DNA of 64,000 nt from an uncultured Jannaschia sp. (GCA_947494145.1 CANLTZ010000011.1:1-64000), one strand, 5' to 3'; counted from the stretch's first letter, positions 18,273 to 36,474 are shown. Notes: generated by a model from the sequence alone, not told the origin. Made by a program: numbers and translations.

Positions 18273-18299
18273 GGTGGGCGTCTCCTCTATCTGCCCCGG

Positions 18300-18853
18300 C
18301 TATTCAGCCGACAATTCAATTCCGTAGATCGCCTTGGCGAGGTTGCGGCCCAGGCCTGCCCCTGCAAGGTCGATTTCGCCCCGTTCCCCGCCAGTGACCA
18401 GCGCGCCCGCCGTCAGCACGGCGCCCGCGCTGCCGCCCAGGCGGAAGGTCCCACTGCCCGTCACTTCGAACGGGGAGCCAAGGGCAGCGCCGGTTTCCGC
18501 GTCGCGCAATTGCGCCACCGCTTCGACCGCGCTGCCGGACTGGCCCACCGCCGCCGAGGCGACATTGGGGACGAAAAGGCGTGTCACATCCAACGCAACC
18601 ACGACGTCCCGCGTCCCATCAGGGTTCAGGTCATCGAGGACGCCCAGGACCTGATTGCGCAAAAGCGCTTCAGCCTCGGCTTCCGAGATGTTGAACCCGC
18701 GACTGTCCGCAGACGCCGCGCGCGCGGCCTCCACCTGGACATTGGTGACGCGAAGCGTGTCCGCTTGATCCGCCGCAACAACTTGCGTCGTTTCAGGGAC
18801 GCAGCCTGCCAAAGCGAGAGCTGCGATTGCGATGAGTGTGATGTGGGGTGCCA

Positions 18854-18854
<1 letters not shown>
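18300..18854 (-). CDS. Putative lipoprotein between fusA and tuf (184 aa)
   Basis: The signal peptide ends in the lipobox LAGC, so the mature protein starts at Cys18 and should be lipid-anchored. The rest is an alpha-beta domain (DVVVALDVTRLFVP) followed by a Gly/Ala-rich stretch. No family is recognised with confidence. The ATG overlaps the fusA stop by one base (TAATG), so it is translationally coupled to fusA, an unusual place for an envelope protein. Confidence 0.8.
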
Positions 18855-20971
<2,117 letters not shown>

Positions 20972-21055
20972 GGGGCTTACCTCGGATAGGAGGAGAAAAA
21001 CGGGTTCGGGGGCCACGTTAAGGCCCCCGAGATAAAGCTGTTCAGGGCGAAGAGA

Positions 21056-21541
<486 letters not shown>

Positions 21542-21913
21542 TTACTTGGGGCGCTTGGCGCCGTATTTGGAACGACGCTGGCGACGGTCCTTGACGCCCT
21601 GCGTATCGAGCACACCGCGCAGGATGTGGTAGCGCACGCCGGGAAGGTCCTTGACGCGGCCGCCACGGATCAGGACGACGCTGTGTTCCTGAAGGTTGTG
21701 GGATTCACCCGGAATGTAGCTGATGACCTCGTAGCCGTTGGTCAGGCGCACCTTGGCGACTTTCCGCATGGCCGAGTTCGGCTTCTTCGGCGTCGTCGTA
21801 TAGACGCGCGTGCAGACGCCGCGCTTTTGCGGGCAGCTTTCCAAGTGCTGCGACTTGGAACGTTTTACCTTGGGCTGCCGCGGCTTGCGGATCAGCTGCT
21901 GGATCGTTGGCAT
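21542..21913 (-). CDS. rpsL: 30S ribosomal protein S12
   Basis: 123 aa from the ATG at 21913 ([15 protein letters not shown]). Lys43 ([11 protein letters not shown]) and the later lysine in [13 protein letters not shown] are the wild-type residues at positions where changes give streptomycin resistance in other bacteria. The longer open frame to 22189 runs through the promoter and was rejected. Confidence 0.98.
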   Translation of the reverse strand: MPTIQQLIRKPRQPKVKRSKSQHLESCPQKRGVCTRVYTTTPKKPNSAMRKVAKVRLTNGYEVISYIPGESHNLQEHSVVLIRGGRVKDLPGVRYHILRGVLDTQGVKDRRQRRSKYGAKRPK

Positions 21914-22109
21914 TCGGGAATCCCCGTCTTGGTTCAAACACGTGTCCGGCGCCCACCCTGCCAAAAGCGCGAAGGCCGCACGCGCCCGGAATTCCGACCT
22001 GGACGATGCGGTTTGGTGACAGAGGGTGCGGAAAGCAGTATCCCGGACCTTGTGCAGCGGTTCTGGCAAGCCGGATCGGGCCCGGGGGGCCCTGACCGAA
22101 TTGAAGCCG

Positions 22110-22138
22110 CACATAGGCGAATCGCACTGGGGTGTCAA
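22110..22138 (-). promoter_or_regulatory. rpsL promoter
   Basis: On the minus strand a perfect TTGACA (22138-22133), 17-bp spacer and TATGTG (22115-22110) followed by CGGC. This would start the str operon about 190 nt before rpsL. The divergent intergenic region 21914-22262 holds this promoter and presumably that of the plus-strand gene; I see no gene or riboswitch in it. Confidence 0.75.
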
Positions 22139-22262
22139 CGCGGCCCCGATAGGGGGCGGGTCCGCGGTCGCGCCGCATCGCATCCCCACGGAATGTCAGG
22201 GTATTCGCCCCGCCGCCACGGTGCCTTGCGCCGGTCGGCCCCGCACGGCACGACTGCATCCC

Positions 22263-23066
22263 ATGTCCGCGTTGCAAATCCTGGCCATCACGCGCTTCGC
22301 CTATCCGGGTCTCGGTGGTTTCCGGGTCGCGCATGACAGCGTCGAGGCACGCCAGGCCCATCTTTGGGCGCCCGCGCGGATGGCAGCGCGGCTTCGGACG
22401 TTGGAACATGTCTGCCTGCACACCCTGGCGCGTCAGACGGACCCGGATTTCCGGGTGATCATCCTGACCGGCGACGCCCTGCCCGATCCCTGGCGCAGCC
22501 GCCTGCTGGAGATCGCGGGCGCCGTGCCCCAGGCGGAGGTCGTCTTCCATCCGCCCATGAACCCCCGCCATGCCGCTGAAGAGGTGGTGAATGCGCGCAT
22601 CGACCCAGACGGCCCGCCGGTCATGCAGTTCCGCCAAGATGACGATGACGGCGTGGGGCTGCGCTTTGTGGAACGGTGCCGGGCCCTGTTCACGGATATC
22701 CGCCCGTTTTGGGAGCGTCACGGCCGCGTGGCCGTGGATTTCAACCGCGGCTACATGCTGCACCTGACGCCCGACGGCCCCCGCGTGGAGGAAGCTGCAC
22801 GCACCCATCTGGGCGTGGCGCAGGCGCTGTTTTTGAAACCTCGCGTCAGGCGAACGGCCGTCCACTTTCCGCATCATCGGCTGGGCCTTCTGATGCCGTC
22901 GGTCACGATCCCGGACGCGCCTATGTGGTTGCGCGGCGTGGATGGGACCAATGACAGCCAGATGGAGGGCGCATTGGAGCGGTTGGCGCCCGCCACGCCC
23001 GAGCAGCGCGCCGATCTGGAAGCGCGCTTCGGCCTGGATCTGGCGAAGATTGCGCAGAGTTTTTGA
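22263..23066 (+). CDS. Putative rhamnosyl transferase-like glycosyltransferase (PF11316 type)
   Basis: 267 aa from the ATG at 22263; the open frame continues upstream through the rpsL promoter region but is not coding. Family hallmarks are ILAITRFAYPGLGGFRV, LHTLARQTDPDFRVIILTG, and QFRQDDDDG, the metal-binding Asp run of GT-A-like enzymes, then HFPHHRLGLLMPSVTIPDAPM. It probably transfers a sugar to a surface polysaccharide; donor and acceptor are unknown. A related protein is encoded at 24088-24921. Confidence 0.8.
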   Translation: MSALQILAITRFAYPGLGGFRVAHDSVEARQAHLWAPARMAARLRTLEHVCLHTLARQTDPDFRVIILTGDALPDPWRSRLLEIAGAVPQAEVVFHPPMNPRHAAEEVVNARIDPDGPPVMQFRQDDDDGVGLRFVERCRALFTDIRPFWERHGRVAVDFNRGYMLHLTPDGPRVEEAARTHLGVAQALFLKPRVRRTAVHFPHHRLGLLMPSVTIPDAPMWLRGVDGTNDSQMEGALERLAPATPEQRADLEARFGLDLAKIAQSF

Positions 23067-23073
23067 CCGGGTT

Positions 23074-23125
23074 GGGGGCTCTGCCTCCGTCCTCGCGAGG
23101 CGAGGACTCCCCCGGGATATTTTCG
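23074..23125 (+). repeat. Hairpin-bearing intergenic element after the glycosyltransferase
   Basis: GTCCTCGC and GCGAGGAC form a perfect 8-bp stem with a 3-nt loop, framed by an outer GGGGG...CCCCC pair and followed by GGATATTTTCGCC. Similar elements (GGGGGCTCTGCC...CCCCCGG-ATATTTT) recur between genes in Rhodobacteraceae as I recall them; it probably works as a terminator for 22263-23066. Confidence 0.55.
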
Positions 23126-23203
23126 CCAGGAAGAAGAGGCGGCGCACGGAACAAGCTTTCCTGAATGCAAGGCGCAGCGGAGCCCAGTGGAACGGCTATG
23201 GCT

Positions 23204-24091
23204 CTACTCTGGTGCCGCGGCGCGGGGAACGGGGACGCGGCGGGTTTCGCGCCAGAGGGTGTAGAGACCCGTGGCCGTGACCAGGGCGGCGCCGGCAAGG
23301 GTAAGAGGGTCGGGCCAGTCTCCGAACACGGCCCAACCAAGCAAAAGGCCCCATAGGATTGCCGTATAGCGGAACGGGGTGGTCACAGCGAGATCTCCGA
23401 CCCGGATGGCCATGACGGAAAAGAGATAGCCGCCAATAATGAAGAGCGCGGCACCGGCCACCAAGGCCCCCTGCCCCTGCGAGACCGGTTGCCAGGTCTC
23501 ACGCGTGGTTAATGCTATGCCCAGCAGAGTCACCGCGGCCGCGGTCAGCGCGGCCACCTTGAGGCTTGGCACGTCGGGCGACAGCCGTCGCGTGATCAGG
23601 TCCCGCACGGTAATCATGATGACGGCCAGCACCGCGAGAAGCGCCCAAGCATCGAAGCCATCGGGGCCCGGCCGAACGATGATAAGGACGCCCAGTAGGC
23701 CGACTGCGATGGCCACCCAACGGCGCCACCCCACCTTTTCACCCAATAAGATCGCGCCCGCCGCGGTGATGGTGAGCGGCAGCGCCTGCAAGATCGCCGT
23801 TATGTTGGCCAGCGGCATGTGGGTCAGGGCCAGAATGAAGGGCAGGAAAGCCGCAACTTCGGCCGCGCTGCGCAGTGCAACCTTGCCGCGATCGCCCCTT
23901 GGAATGGGCTGGCGCAGTGCGCCTGTCCAATGGGCAAGCGCAACCATCAGCGTCGTGGCGGCAAGGCCCCGAAGCGTGACCGCCTGGAAGGTGGGCAGGT
24001 CTTGCGCCAGAAGTTTGATGCAGGCGTCATTGAGCGTGAAGGTCGCCATGGACGCCATCATCAAGAGCGCGCCGCGCAGGTTGTCGGTCAT
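23204..24091 (-). CDS. EamA/DMT-family transporter
   Basis: 295 aa with about ten hydrophobic segments and the two EamA repeats: LLMMASMATFTLNDACIKLLA in the first, IVRPGPDGFDAWALLAVLA in the second. PLANITAILQALPLTITAAGA is typical. These inner-membrane carriers export or import small metabolites; the substrate cannot be told from sequence. It overlaps the downstream end of the second glycosyltransferase gene by four bases (ATGA), so the two form an operon. Confidence 0.85.
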   Translation of the reverse strand: MTDNLRGALLMMASMATFTLNDACIKLLAQDLPTFQAVTLRGLAATTLMVALAHWTGALRQPIPRGDRGKVALRSAAEVAAFLPFILALTHMPLANITAILQALPLTITAAGAILLGEKVGWRRWVAIAVGLLGVLIIVRPGPDGFDAWALLAVLAVIMITVRDLITRRLSPDVPSLKVAALTAAAVTLLGIALTTRETWQPVSQGQGALVAGAALFIIGGYLFSVMAIRVGDLAVTTPFRYTAILWGLLLGWAVFGDWPDPLTLAGAALVTATGLYTLWRETRRVPVPRAAAPE

Positions 24092-24921
24092 GGCTCGCGC
24101 GCGGGTTCGGGCATCAGCGCCATGGCGGCGTCGGCATCCAGGCCAAAACGCTCGCGCAGCAGCTTGCGGCCCTTGCGCGTGGCCATTTCCACGGCGTGGG
24201 GCGGGATGGAGCGGCCGCTGTCATTATGGTCATGGAGCGTGCGAACGAACATATGCGCATCACCCGGCAGGGTGTAGCCCGGCACATGGCAGGGCAGTCG
24301 CCGATGGTTGTAGCGGTAGATGCAGGTGGGCAGCTCCGCGGTGGTGATCATGGCGCAGGCTAGGCCCAGGGGTTGGGGTTCGCGGAATTCGTGGAAGGGC
24401 TGCACAGGGTCGAAAAGGTTCCAGTAGATGCCACGCATGAAGCTGAGCGTGGTGGGCCCTTCGGCCAGCCCCGCATGGATCAGCCGGTCGGAGACATCGC
24501 GGGTTCGGGCGATGTAATCCGTCGCCACGGCGTCATCATCGTCGATGCGGAAGCCGGTGACATGGGTCGCGCCCTCGGTGATGCCGCGGCGAAAGCTGCG
24601 CTTGCCCGCGGAAAGGGCACCCATACGCTCCATGAAGACGCATTTGACGAACGGATATCGCTCCTCATAGCCGCGAAGGCGGCGGCGGTGGCGGATGGGC
24701 AGACTGGCGCCCGCGAGGATGACGAGTTTGAAGTCCTGGTCCGTCTGCGCGGCAAGCGACGGAAGGGTGATAGTTTCAAGATAGGTGAAACGGGTGGCCA
24801 GGCGTTTGGCGTCATAAAGGTGGGTTTCGAGCGCGGCCTCCTCAAGGCCGCTAACGGCGAAGCCCTCTTTGGCGGGATAGGAAAAGCGCAGGACGCCGAT
24901 GATCTGGTTCTGGATGGCCAT
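24088..24921 (-). CDS. Second putative rhamnosyl transferase-like glycosyltransferase (PF11316 type)
   Basis: 277 aa from the ATG at 24921. It starts QNQIIGVLRFSYPAKEGF and has ITLPSLAAQTDQDFKLVILAG, FRIDDDDAVATDYIARTRD (Asp run) and the C-terminal VPGYTLPGDAHMFVRTLHDHND. It resembles the protein of 22263-23066 in layout but is clearly diverged. The remains of an IS element end about 130 bp upstream of its start, so its original promoter may have been lost. Confidence 0.8.
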   Translation of the reverse strand: MAIQNQIIGVLRFSYPAKEGFAVSGLEEAALETHLYDAKRLATRFTYLETITLPSLAAQTDQDFKLVILAGASLPIRHRRRLRGYEERYPFVKCVFMERMGALSAGKRSFRRGITEGATHVTGFRIDDDDAVATDYIARTRDVSDRLIHAGLAEGPTTLSFMRGIYWNLFDPVQPFHEFREPQPLGLACAMITTAELPTCIYRYNHRRLPCHVPGYTLPGDAHMFVRTLHDHNDSGRSIPPHAVEMATRKGRKLLRERFGLDADAAMALMPEPAREP

Positions 24922-25431
24922 GCCGGTTGTGGTGGCATGGTGCGAGGCCGAGCCACAAGGGGTCTTGGATCGCAGATGGGTTGGCGTCTTGGCTGGCGCC
25001 CGACGGCGACTGTCTGCCGTCAGCACCAATGAGACAGTTTAGGTCGATTTGATAAGGGAGGGTTTCTGGCGCATCGTAACCACCAAGAAGTGGAGATGAG
25101 ACAGAAACCCGGAACACGTAAGAGCCACGGCGAGAAGGTCGTAAAGGACATCCGCATGCGACCCGCAAACAGTATTCGCCCGAAGAAAAGATCAGGATTG
25201 TGCTGGACGGTTTGAAGGGCGAGGACAGCATTGCTGAGCTATGCCGCTGTGAGGGCATTGCCTAGAGCTTATATTACAGTTGGTCGAAGGAATTCTTTGA
25301 GGCCGGAAAACGGCGCTTGGCGGGCGATACGGTGCGCGCGGCAACTTCGACTGAAGTCAAAGACCTGCGTCGGGAATCTCGCGATCTCAAGAAGGTCGTG
25401 GCAGAGCAGGCTTTGGAGCTGCGTTCGTCGG

Positions 25432-25456
25432 GGAATTGATCCCCCGGATCAATTCC
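25432..25456. repeat. Palindromic insertion of a different type in orfA
   Basis: GGAATTGATCC and GGATCAATTCC form a perfect 11-bp stem around CCC. Transposases of this family read ...ELR-LL-KKSM at this point, so about 42 nt (roughly 25425-25469) appear to have been inserted. The arms do not match the six double-hairpin repeats, so this is a separate kind of insertion. Confidence 0.6.
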
Positions 25457-25490
25457 TGATCCTCCTTACCTCAAAAAAAGCATGATCGCC

Positions 25491-25531
25491 CCCTCTCGTG
25501 ACATTGCTGCGCAATGCACTGCCGGGCAATG
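25491..25531 (-). repeat. Double-hairpin mini-repeat, copy 1 (41 nt, reverse)
   Basis: Read on the minus strand: left arm CATTGCCCGGCAG, hairpin ATTGC-GCA-GCAAT, right arm CGAGAGGG. Removing exactly 41 nt restores the orfA frame at MIA|DGGDDA-stop. Confidence 0.8.
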
Positions 25532-25558
25532 GATGGGGGCGACGACGCATGAGGTATC

Positions 25559-25603
25559 TATTGCCCGGCAGGTGATTTGGCCAAGCCAAATCTGCCGAGA
25601 GGG
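25559..25603 (+). repeat. Double-hairpin mini-repeat, copy 2 (about 45 nt, forward)
   Basis: Left arm TATTGCCCGGCAG, the longest variable hairpin ATTTGGC-CAA-GCCAAAT, right arm CTGCCGAGAGGG. It interrupts the start of orfB after MRY. Confidence 0.75.
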
Positions 25604-25913
25604 CGGCATTCGAGAAGCTGGAGATCATCCGACTCGTCGAAGGGTCACATCTGCCGACCAAGCGCACACTGGACAGACTGGGCATTCCTAGGACGACGTT
25701 CTACCGCTGGTATGATCGTTACTTGGCTGGTGGCCCCGAGGCACTTGAGGATCGCAACCCGAGGCCATCCCGCGTCTGGACCCGCATTCCCAAACCGGTT
25801 CGCGAGAAGGTCAAGGACTTGGCGCCAAAGGAAAGCGATCTTTTCGCCGCGCGAACTGGCCGCGCGCTTCACTGACACGGAAAAGTATTTTGTATCAGAG
25901 GTTTCGGTCTATC

Positions 25914-25954
25914 CACTGCCCGGCAGGGTATTGCGCAGCAATGTCCCGAGAGGG
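25914..25954 (+). repeat. Double-hairpin mini-repeat, copy 3 (41 nt, forward)
   Basis: Left arm CACTGCCCGGCAG (itself a CTGCC-C-GGCAG hairpin), hairpin ATTGC-GCA-GCAAT, right arm CCCGAGAGGG. Its removal restores orfB at SVYR|VLKSYDLITSPAY. Confidence 0.8.
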
Positions 25955-26052
25955 GCGTCCTCAAGTCCTACGATCTGATCACCAGTCCGGCCTATGTGGT
26001 TTTGCCAGCAGCCGATGAGTTCAAGGACAAGACCACGCGGCCAAACGAGTTG

Positions 26053-26093
26053 CTCCTCTCGGCAGATTGCTGCGTAATCGCCTGTCGGGCAAC
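26053..26093 (-). repeat. Double-hairpin mini-repeat, copy 4 (41 nt, reverse)
   Basis: Read on the minus strand: GTTGCCCGACAG, hairpin GATTAC-GCA-GCAATC with one mismatch, CTGCCGAGAGG. Its removal restores NEL|WQTDFTYLK, so it sits two codons before the first catalytic Asp. Confidence 0.8.
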
Positions 26094-26186
26094 TGGCAGA
26101 CCGACTTCACCTATCTCAAGGTTATCGGTTGGGGCTGGTTCTATCTATCGACCATCCTTGACGACTACAGCCGTTACATCATCGCC

Positions 26187-26227
26187 CACTGACCGGTAGG
26201 GTCATGCATGGCATGATCCCGAGAGGG
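26187..26227 (+). repeat. Double-hairpin mini-repeat, copy 5 (41 nt, forward)
   Basis: Left arm CACTGACCGGTAG, hairpin TCATGC-ATG-GCATGA, right arm CCCGAGAGGG. The stem sequence differs from copies 1 and 3 on both sides yet still pairs. Its removal rejoins YIIA and KLCTTMK. Confidence 0.8.
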
Positions 26228-26449
26228 AGGAAGCTCTGCACCACGATGAAGGCCGACGATGTAACCGACACGTTCGACATGGCATTGCAGGCTTCGGGTT
26301 GTGATCAGGCAACCGTACTGCACAAGACGCGCCTGCTCAGCGACAATGGCGCCAGTTACATCTCTGGTGAACTGGCCAATTGGCTGGGAGATCAACAGAT
26401 GGACCATGTCCGAGGCGCCCCGTATCACCCCCAAACCCAAGGCAAGATC

Positions 26450-26487
26450 CCTCTCATGGTTTGCAAGCAAACCACTGCCGGGCAGTG
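26450..26487 (-). repeat. Double-hairpin mini-repeat, copy 6 (38 nt, reverse)
   Basis: Read on the minus strand: CACTGCCCGGCAG, hairpin TGGTTTGC-TT-GCAAACCA, TGAGAGG. Its removal restores QGKI|ERW, so it sits directly before the catalytic Glu codon. Confidence 0.8.
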
Positions 26488-26771
26488 GAGCGCTGACACC
26501 AGACCCTGAAGAACCGCATTCTGCTGGAAAACTACTACATGCCCGGCGATCTCAGGCAGTAGATCGGCGCCTTTGTCGATCATTACAACCACCGGCGCTA
26601 TCACGAGAGCCTGCAAAATCTTACCCCGGCCGATGTCTACTTCGGACGCGGCCAAACCATCCTGAAACAACGACAACGGATTAAACGGAAGACCATCGAA
26701 ACCCGGCGCTTGCTTCACCGCAAAGCCGCCGCATGATCAGACAAACCAGATGCGCCAGATCCTCTCTTAGC

Positions 26772-27008
26772 TCAGGCCGCAATCTGCTCCAAAACCCATG
26801 ACGACGGACACTCGGGCAAGGTGAAGATCGGTCGATAGGTCACGCTGCGGCGCTTTCGGCTGACGTTTTTGCGCAGTTCCACGCGGGCAACCGTCGCGGT
26901 CTTCCGGGGGCTGCGGCAGAACGCACGCGTCTGCTTGCCGACATGCCATCCCGACACCATCAGCACCGAGCCGATGACGCTCACCATTATGGCGATGGTA
27001 CTGTCCAT
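26772..27008 (-). pseudogene. DUF3592-like gene truncated by the IS
   Basis: 78 codons. One N-terminal membrane segment (STIAIMVSVIGSVLMVSGWHV) is followed by TATVARVELRKN...SVTYRPIFTL, the pattern of a DUF3592 membrane protein (value-A-V then YRPxF). Such proteins are normally longer, with a second membrane segment. The stop codon here is the terminal TGA of the IS inverted repeat, so the reading frame seems to have lost its 3' end by insertion. The family call rests on a short match. Confidence 0.5.
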
Positions 27009-27079
27009 GATCTGCCCTTCGAACTCTTGCTGCCGGACCGTCTTTGACCGAGCGACCGACGATATCGTGGCGAAAACGA

Positions 27080-27110
27080 GAAACCCCGCCGGATCTCTCC
27101 GACGGGGGTA
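27080..27110 (-). terminator. Intrinsic terminator after rpoC
   Basis: On the minus strand ACCCCCGTCGGA, loop GAGA, TCCGGCGGGGT with a single-base bulge, then TTCTCGTTTTC. It lies 24 bp after the rpoC stop and ends the rpoBC transcript. Confidence 0.75.
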
Positions 27111-27133
27111 AATTTAGATGACGCGGGCGCGCG

Positions 27134-31362
<4,229 letters not shown>

Positions 31363-31366
<4 letters not shown>

Positions 31367-31643
31367 TGCTGAACCTCCGCAAAATCGAATGAGCACGAGA
31401 CGTCGTTCGCAAACGGCGCCCAGATTGTAAGGTCAAACAGTGGGAGCTTGTCTTCAGTCGAGTAGCCCAGCCGCACCTGGACCGGACGCCCGGCGACTTC
31501 AGCTTCTCCGATTGCCGTAGTCATCTGACTGCCGTCATTCGAAAGAACCTGTAGGTCCTGCCACGTGAAGTCGCTGACGCTCAAAGAGGCACCCGCAACA
31601 TTTAGTTGGCCCCCAGAGATACGAGGCGGGATCTCAAACTCCA

Positions 31644-31644
<1 letters not shown>
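31363..31644 (-). CDS. Extra small protein (93 aa) between rpoB and rpoC
   Basis: The ATG at 31644 shares a base with the rpoB stop (TGATG); a GTG at 31647 is an alternative. The stop overlaps the rpoC start (ATGA). The gene is thus translationally coupled on both sides. The product ([20 protein letters not shown]...[19 protein letters not shown]) has no signal peptide or membrane segment and looks beta-rich. GC content appears lower than in rpoB and rpoC. No family is recognised. rpoB and rpoC are usually direct neighbours, so this position is unusual. Confidence 0.75.
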
Positions 31645-35783
<4,139 letters not shown>

Positions 35784-35954
35784 GTGATGGTCTCTTTCTC
35801 TCGGTTTCGCGCCGTGTCGTCCGTCGGGCACCGGACGCACGGCCTGCGAAGGGGTCTGAGGGGGAACCATCTGGCGCACCGTCCCACGGGCGTGCCTCCG
35901 TTCCGTCCTCCTGACCTGGAAAACCCCCACCTGGGGGCTTGCCGGGACAGGAAG

Positions 35955-36039
35955 GGGTGGAGCAAGGTTGCGCCCGCTCCACCCTGATATCTTCACCCGC
36001 GTTCTCTACTCGGGAGACTTTGCCGGGGGCAAAGTCCCC
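35955..36039 (-). promoter_or_regulatory. Two strong hairpins in the rplL-rpoB intergenic leader
   Basis: On the minus strand GACTTTGCC-CCC-GGCAAAGTC extended by G-C pairs (about 36012-36039), then a perfect 9-bp stem GGGTGGAGC / GCTCCACCC with a 12-nt loop (35955-35984). Neither has a T-run. In E. coli the same gap carries an attenuator and an RNase III site, so these may set the L12:RNA polymerase ratio. The remainder of 35784-36093 shows no gene. Confidence 0.5.
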
Positions 36040-36093
36040 TTTCCTTCAACGGGGTGGGATGCAGGGCATCCCACGAAGACGGCAGAACCGCCT

Positions 36094-36474
36094 TTACTTC
36101 AGTTCAACCTCGGCGCCAGCGGCTTCGAGCTTGCCTTTGATTTCCTCGGCCTCGGCCTTGTCAACGCCTTCCTTGACGGCCTTGCCGCCGGCTTCAACCA
36201 GGTCCTTGGCTTCCTTGAGGCCCAGACCGGTGATGCCGCGTACTTCCTTGATCACGTTGATCTTGGAGGCACCGGCCGACTTCAGGATAACGTCGAATTC
36301 GGTCTGCTCCTCAGCGGCGCCACCGCCGCCACCATCGGCCGGATTGGCCATCATGACCGCGCCACCAGCGGCGGGCTCAATGCCGTATTCGTCCTTGAGG
36401 ATGGTTTTCAGTTCTTGGGCTTCCAGCAGGGTCAGACCCACGATTTGTTCAGCGAGAGCTTTCAGATCAGCCAT
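36094..36474 (-). CDS. rplL: 50S ribosomal protein L7/L12
   Basis: 126 aa: N-terminal dimer domain ([20 protein letters not shown]), an Ala/Gly-rich flexible hinge ([19 protein letters not shown]), and the C-terminal domain ([28 protein letters not shown]) that recruits translation GTPases. It follows rplJ by 79 bp. Confidence 0.97.
   Translation of the reverse strand: MADLKALAEQIVGLTLLEAQELKTILKDEYGIEPAAGGAVMMANPADGGGGGAAEEQTEFDVILKSAGASKINVIKEVRGITGLGLKEAKDLVEAGGKAVKEGVDKAEAEEIKGKLEAAGAEVELK

Larger units (their letters stand above)
16990..18279. repeat. 1290-bp repeat containing tuf, copy A
   Basis: This stretch matches 42635-43924. The offset is constant (25645) over the flanking terminator, the whole tuf gene and seven bases beyond its start. 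Translations in several reading frames are the same in both copies, so the DNA must be identical or nearly so. The left 22 bases (16990-17011) equal the last codons and stop of msrB, which is complete only beside copy B. Confidence 0.9.
25096..25552 (+). pseudogene. IS3-family orfA, inactivated
   Basis: The recognisable order is KPGTRKSHGEKVVKDIR, then after a 2-nt frameshift YSPEEKIRIVLDGLKGEDS, SLYYSWSKEFFEAGKRRLAGD and EVKDLRRESRDLKKVVAEQA, then KKSM. This is a helix-turn-helix plus leucine-zipper orfA. Damage seen: the frameshift near 25157, an in-frame TAG in GIA-stop-SLYY (probably CAG in the ancestor), a palindromic insertion near 25430-25465, and hairpin repeat copy 1 at 25491-25531. 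Confidence 0.8.
25549..26736 (+). pseudogene. IS3-family orfB (DDE transposase), inactivated
   Basis: After removal of the foreign insertions the frame reads, in order, LEIIRLVEGSHLP, GIPRTTFYRWYDRY, FSPRELAARFTDT, LITSPAYVV, WQTDFTYLKVIGWGWFYLS (first catalytic Asp), LLSDNGASYIS (second Asp), GKIERW-type (Glu), YNHRRYHESL and PADVYFGRG. Five hairpin repeats (copies 2-6) break it, two of them directly beside the first Asp and the Glu. There are also a point frameshift near 25835 and an in-frame TAG near 26555, so no transposase can be made. Confidence 0.85.
25050..26774 (+). mobile_element. Degenerate IS3-family insertion sequence
   Basis: Imperfect terminal inverted repeats begin TGA at 25050 (TGATAAGGGAGG...TCTGGCGCATC) and, reading inward from 26774, TGAGCTAAGAGAGGATCTGGCGCATC. 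Between them lie orfA- and orfB-like transposase frames with stops, indels and seven foreign insertions of 38-45 nt, so the element is dead. Without those insertions it would be about 1.44 kb. I could not see a target-site duplication. Confidence 0.85.

Noticed and set aside
25491-26487. The repeats within the IS as a CRISPR array
   Set aside because: Copies are in both orientations, at irregular distances, and the sequence between them is transposase code, not spacers; no cas genes are present.
25050-26774. An intact IS with programmed frameshifting between orfA and orfB
   Set aside because: In-frame TAG codons, small indels and six or seven insertions break both frames well beyond one slippage site.
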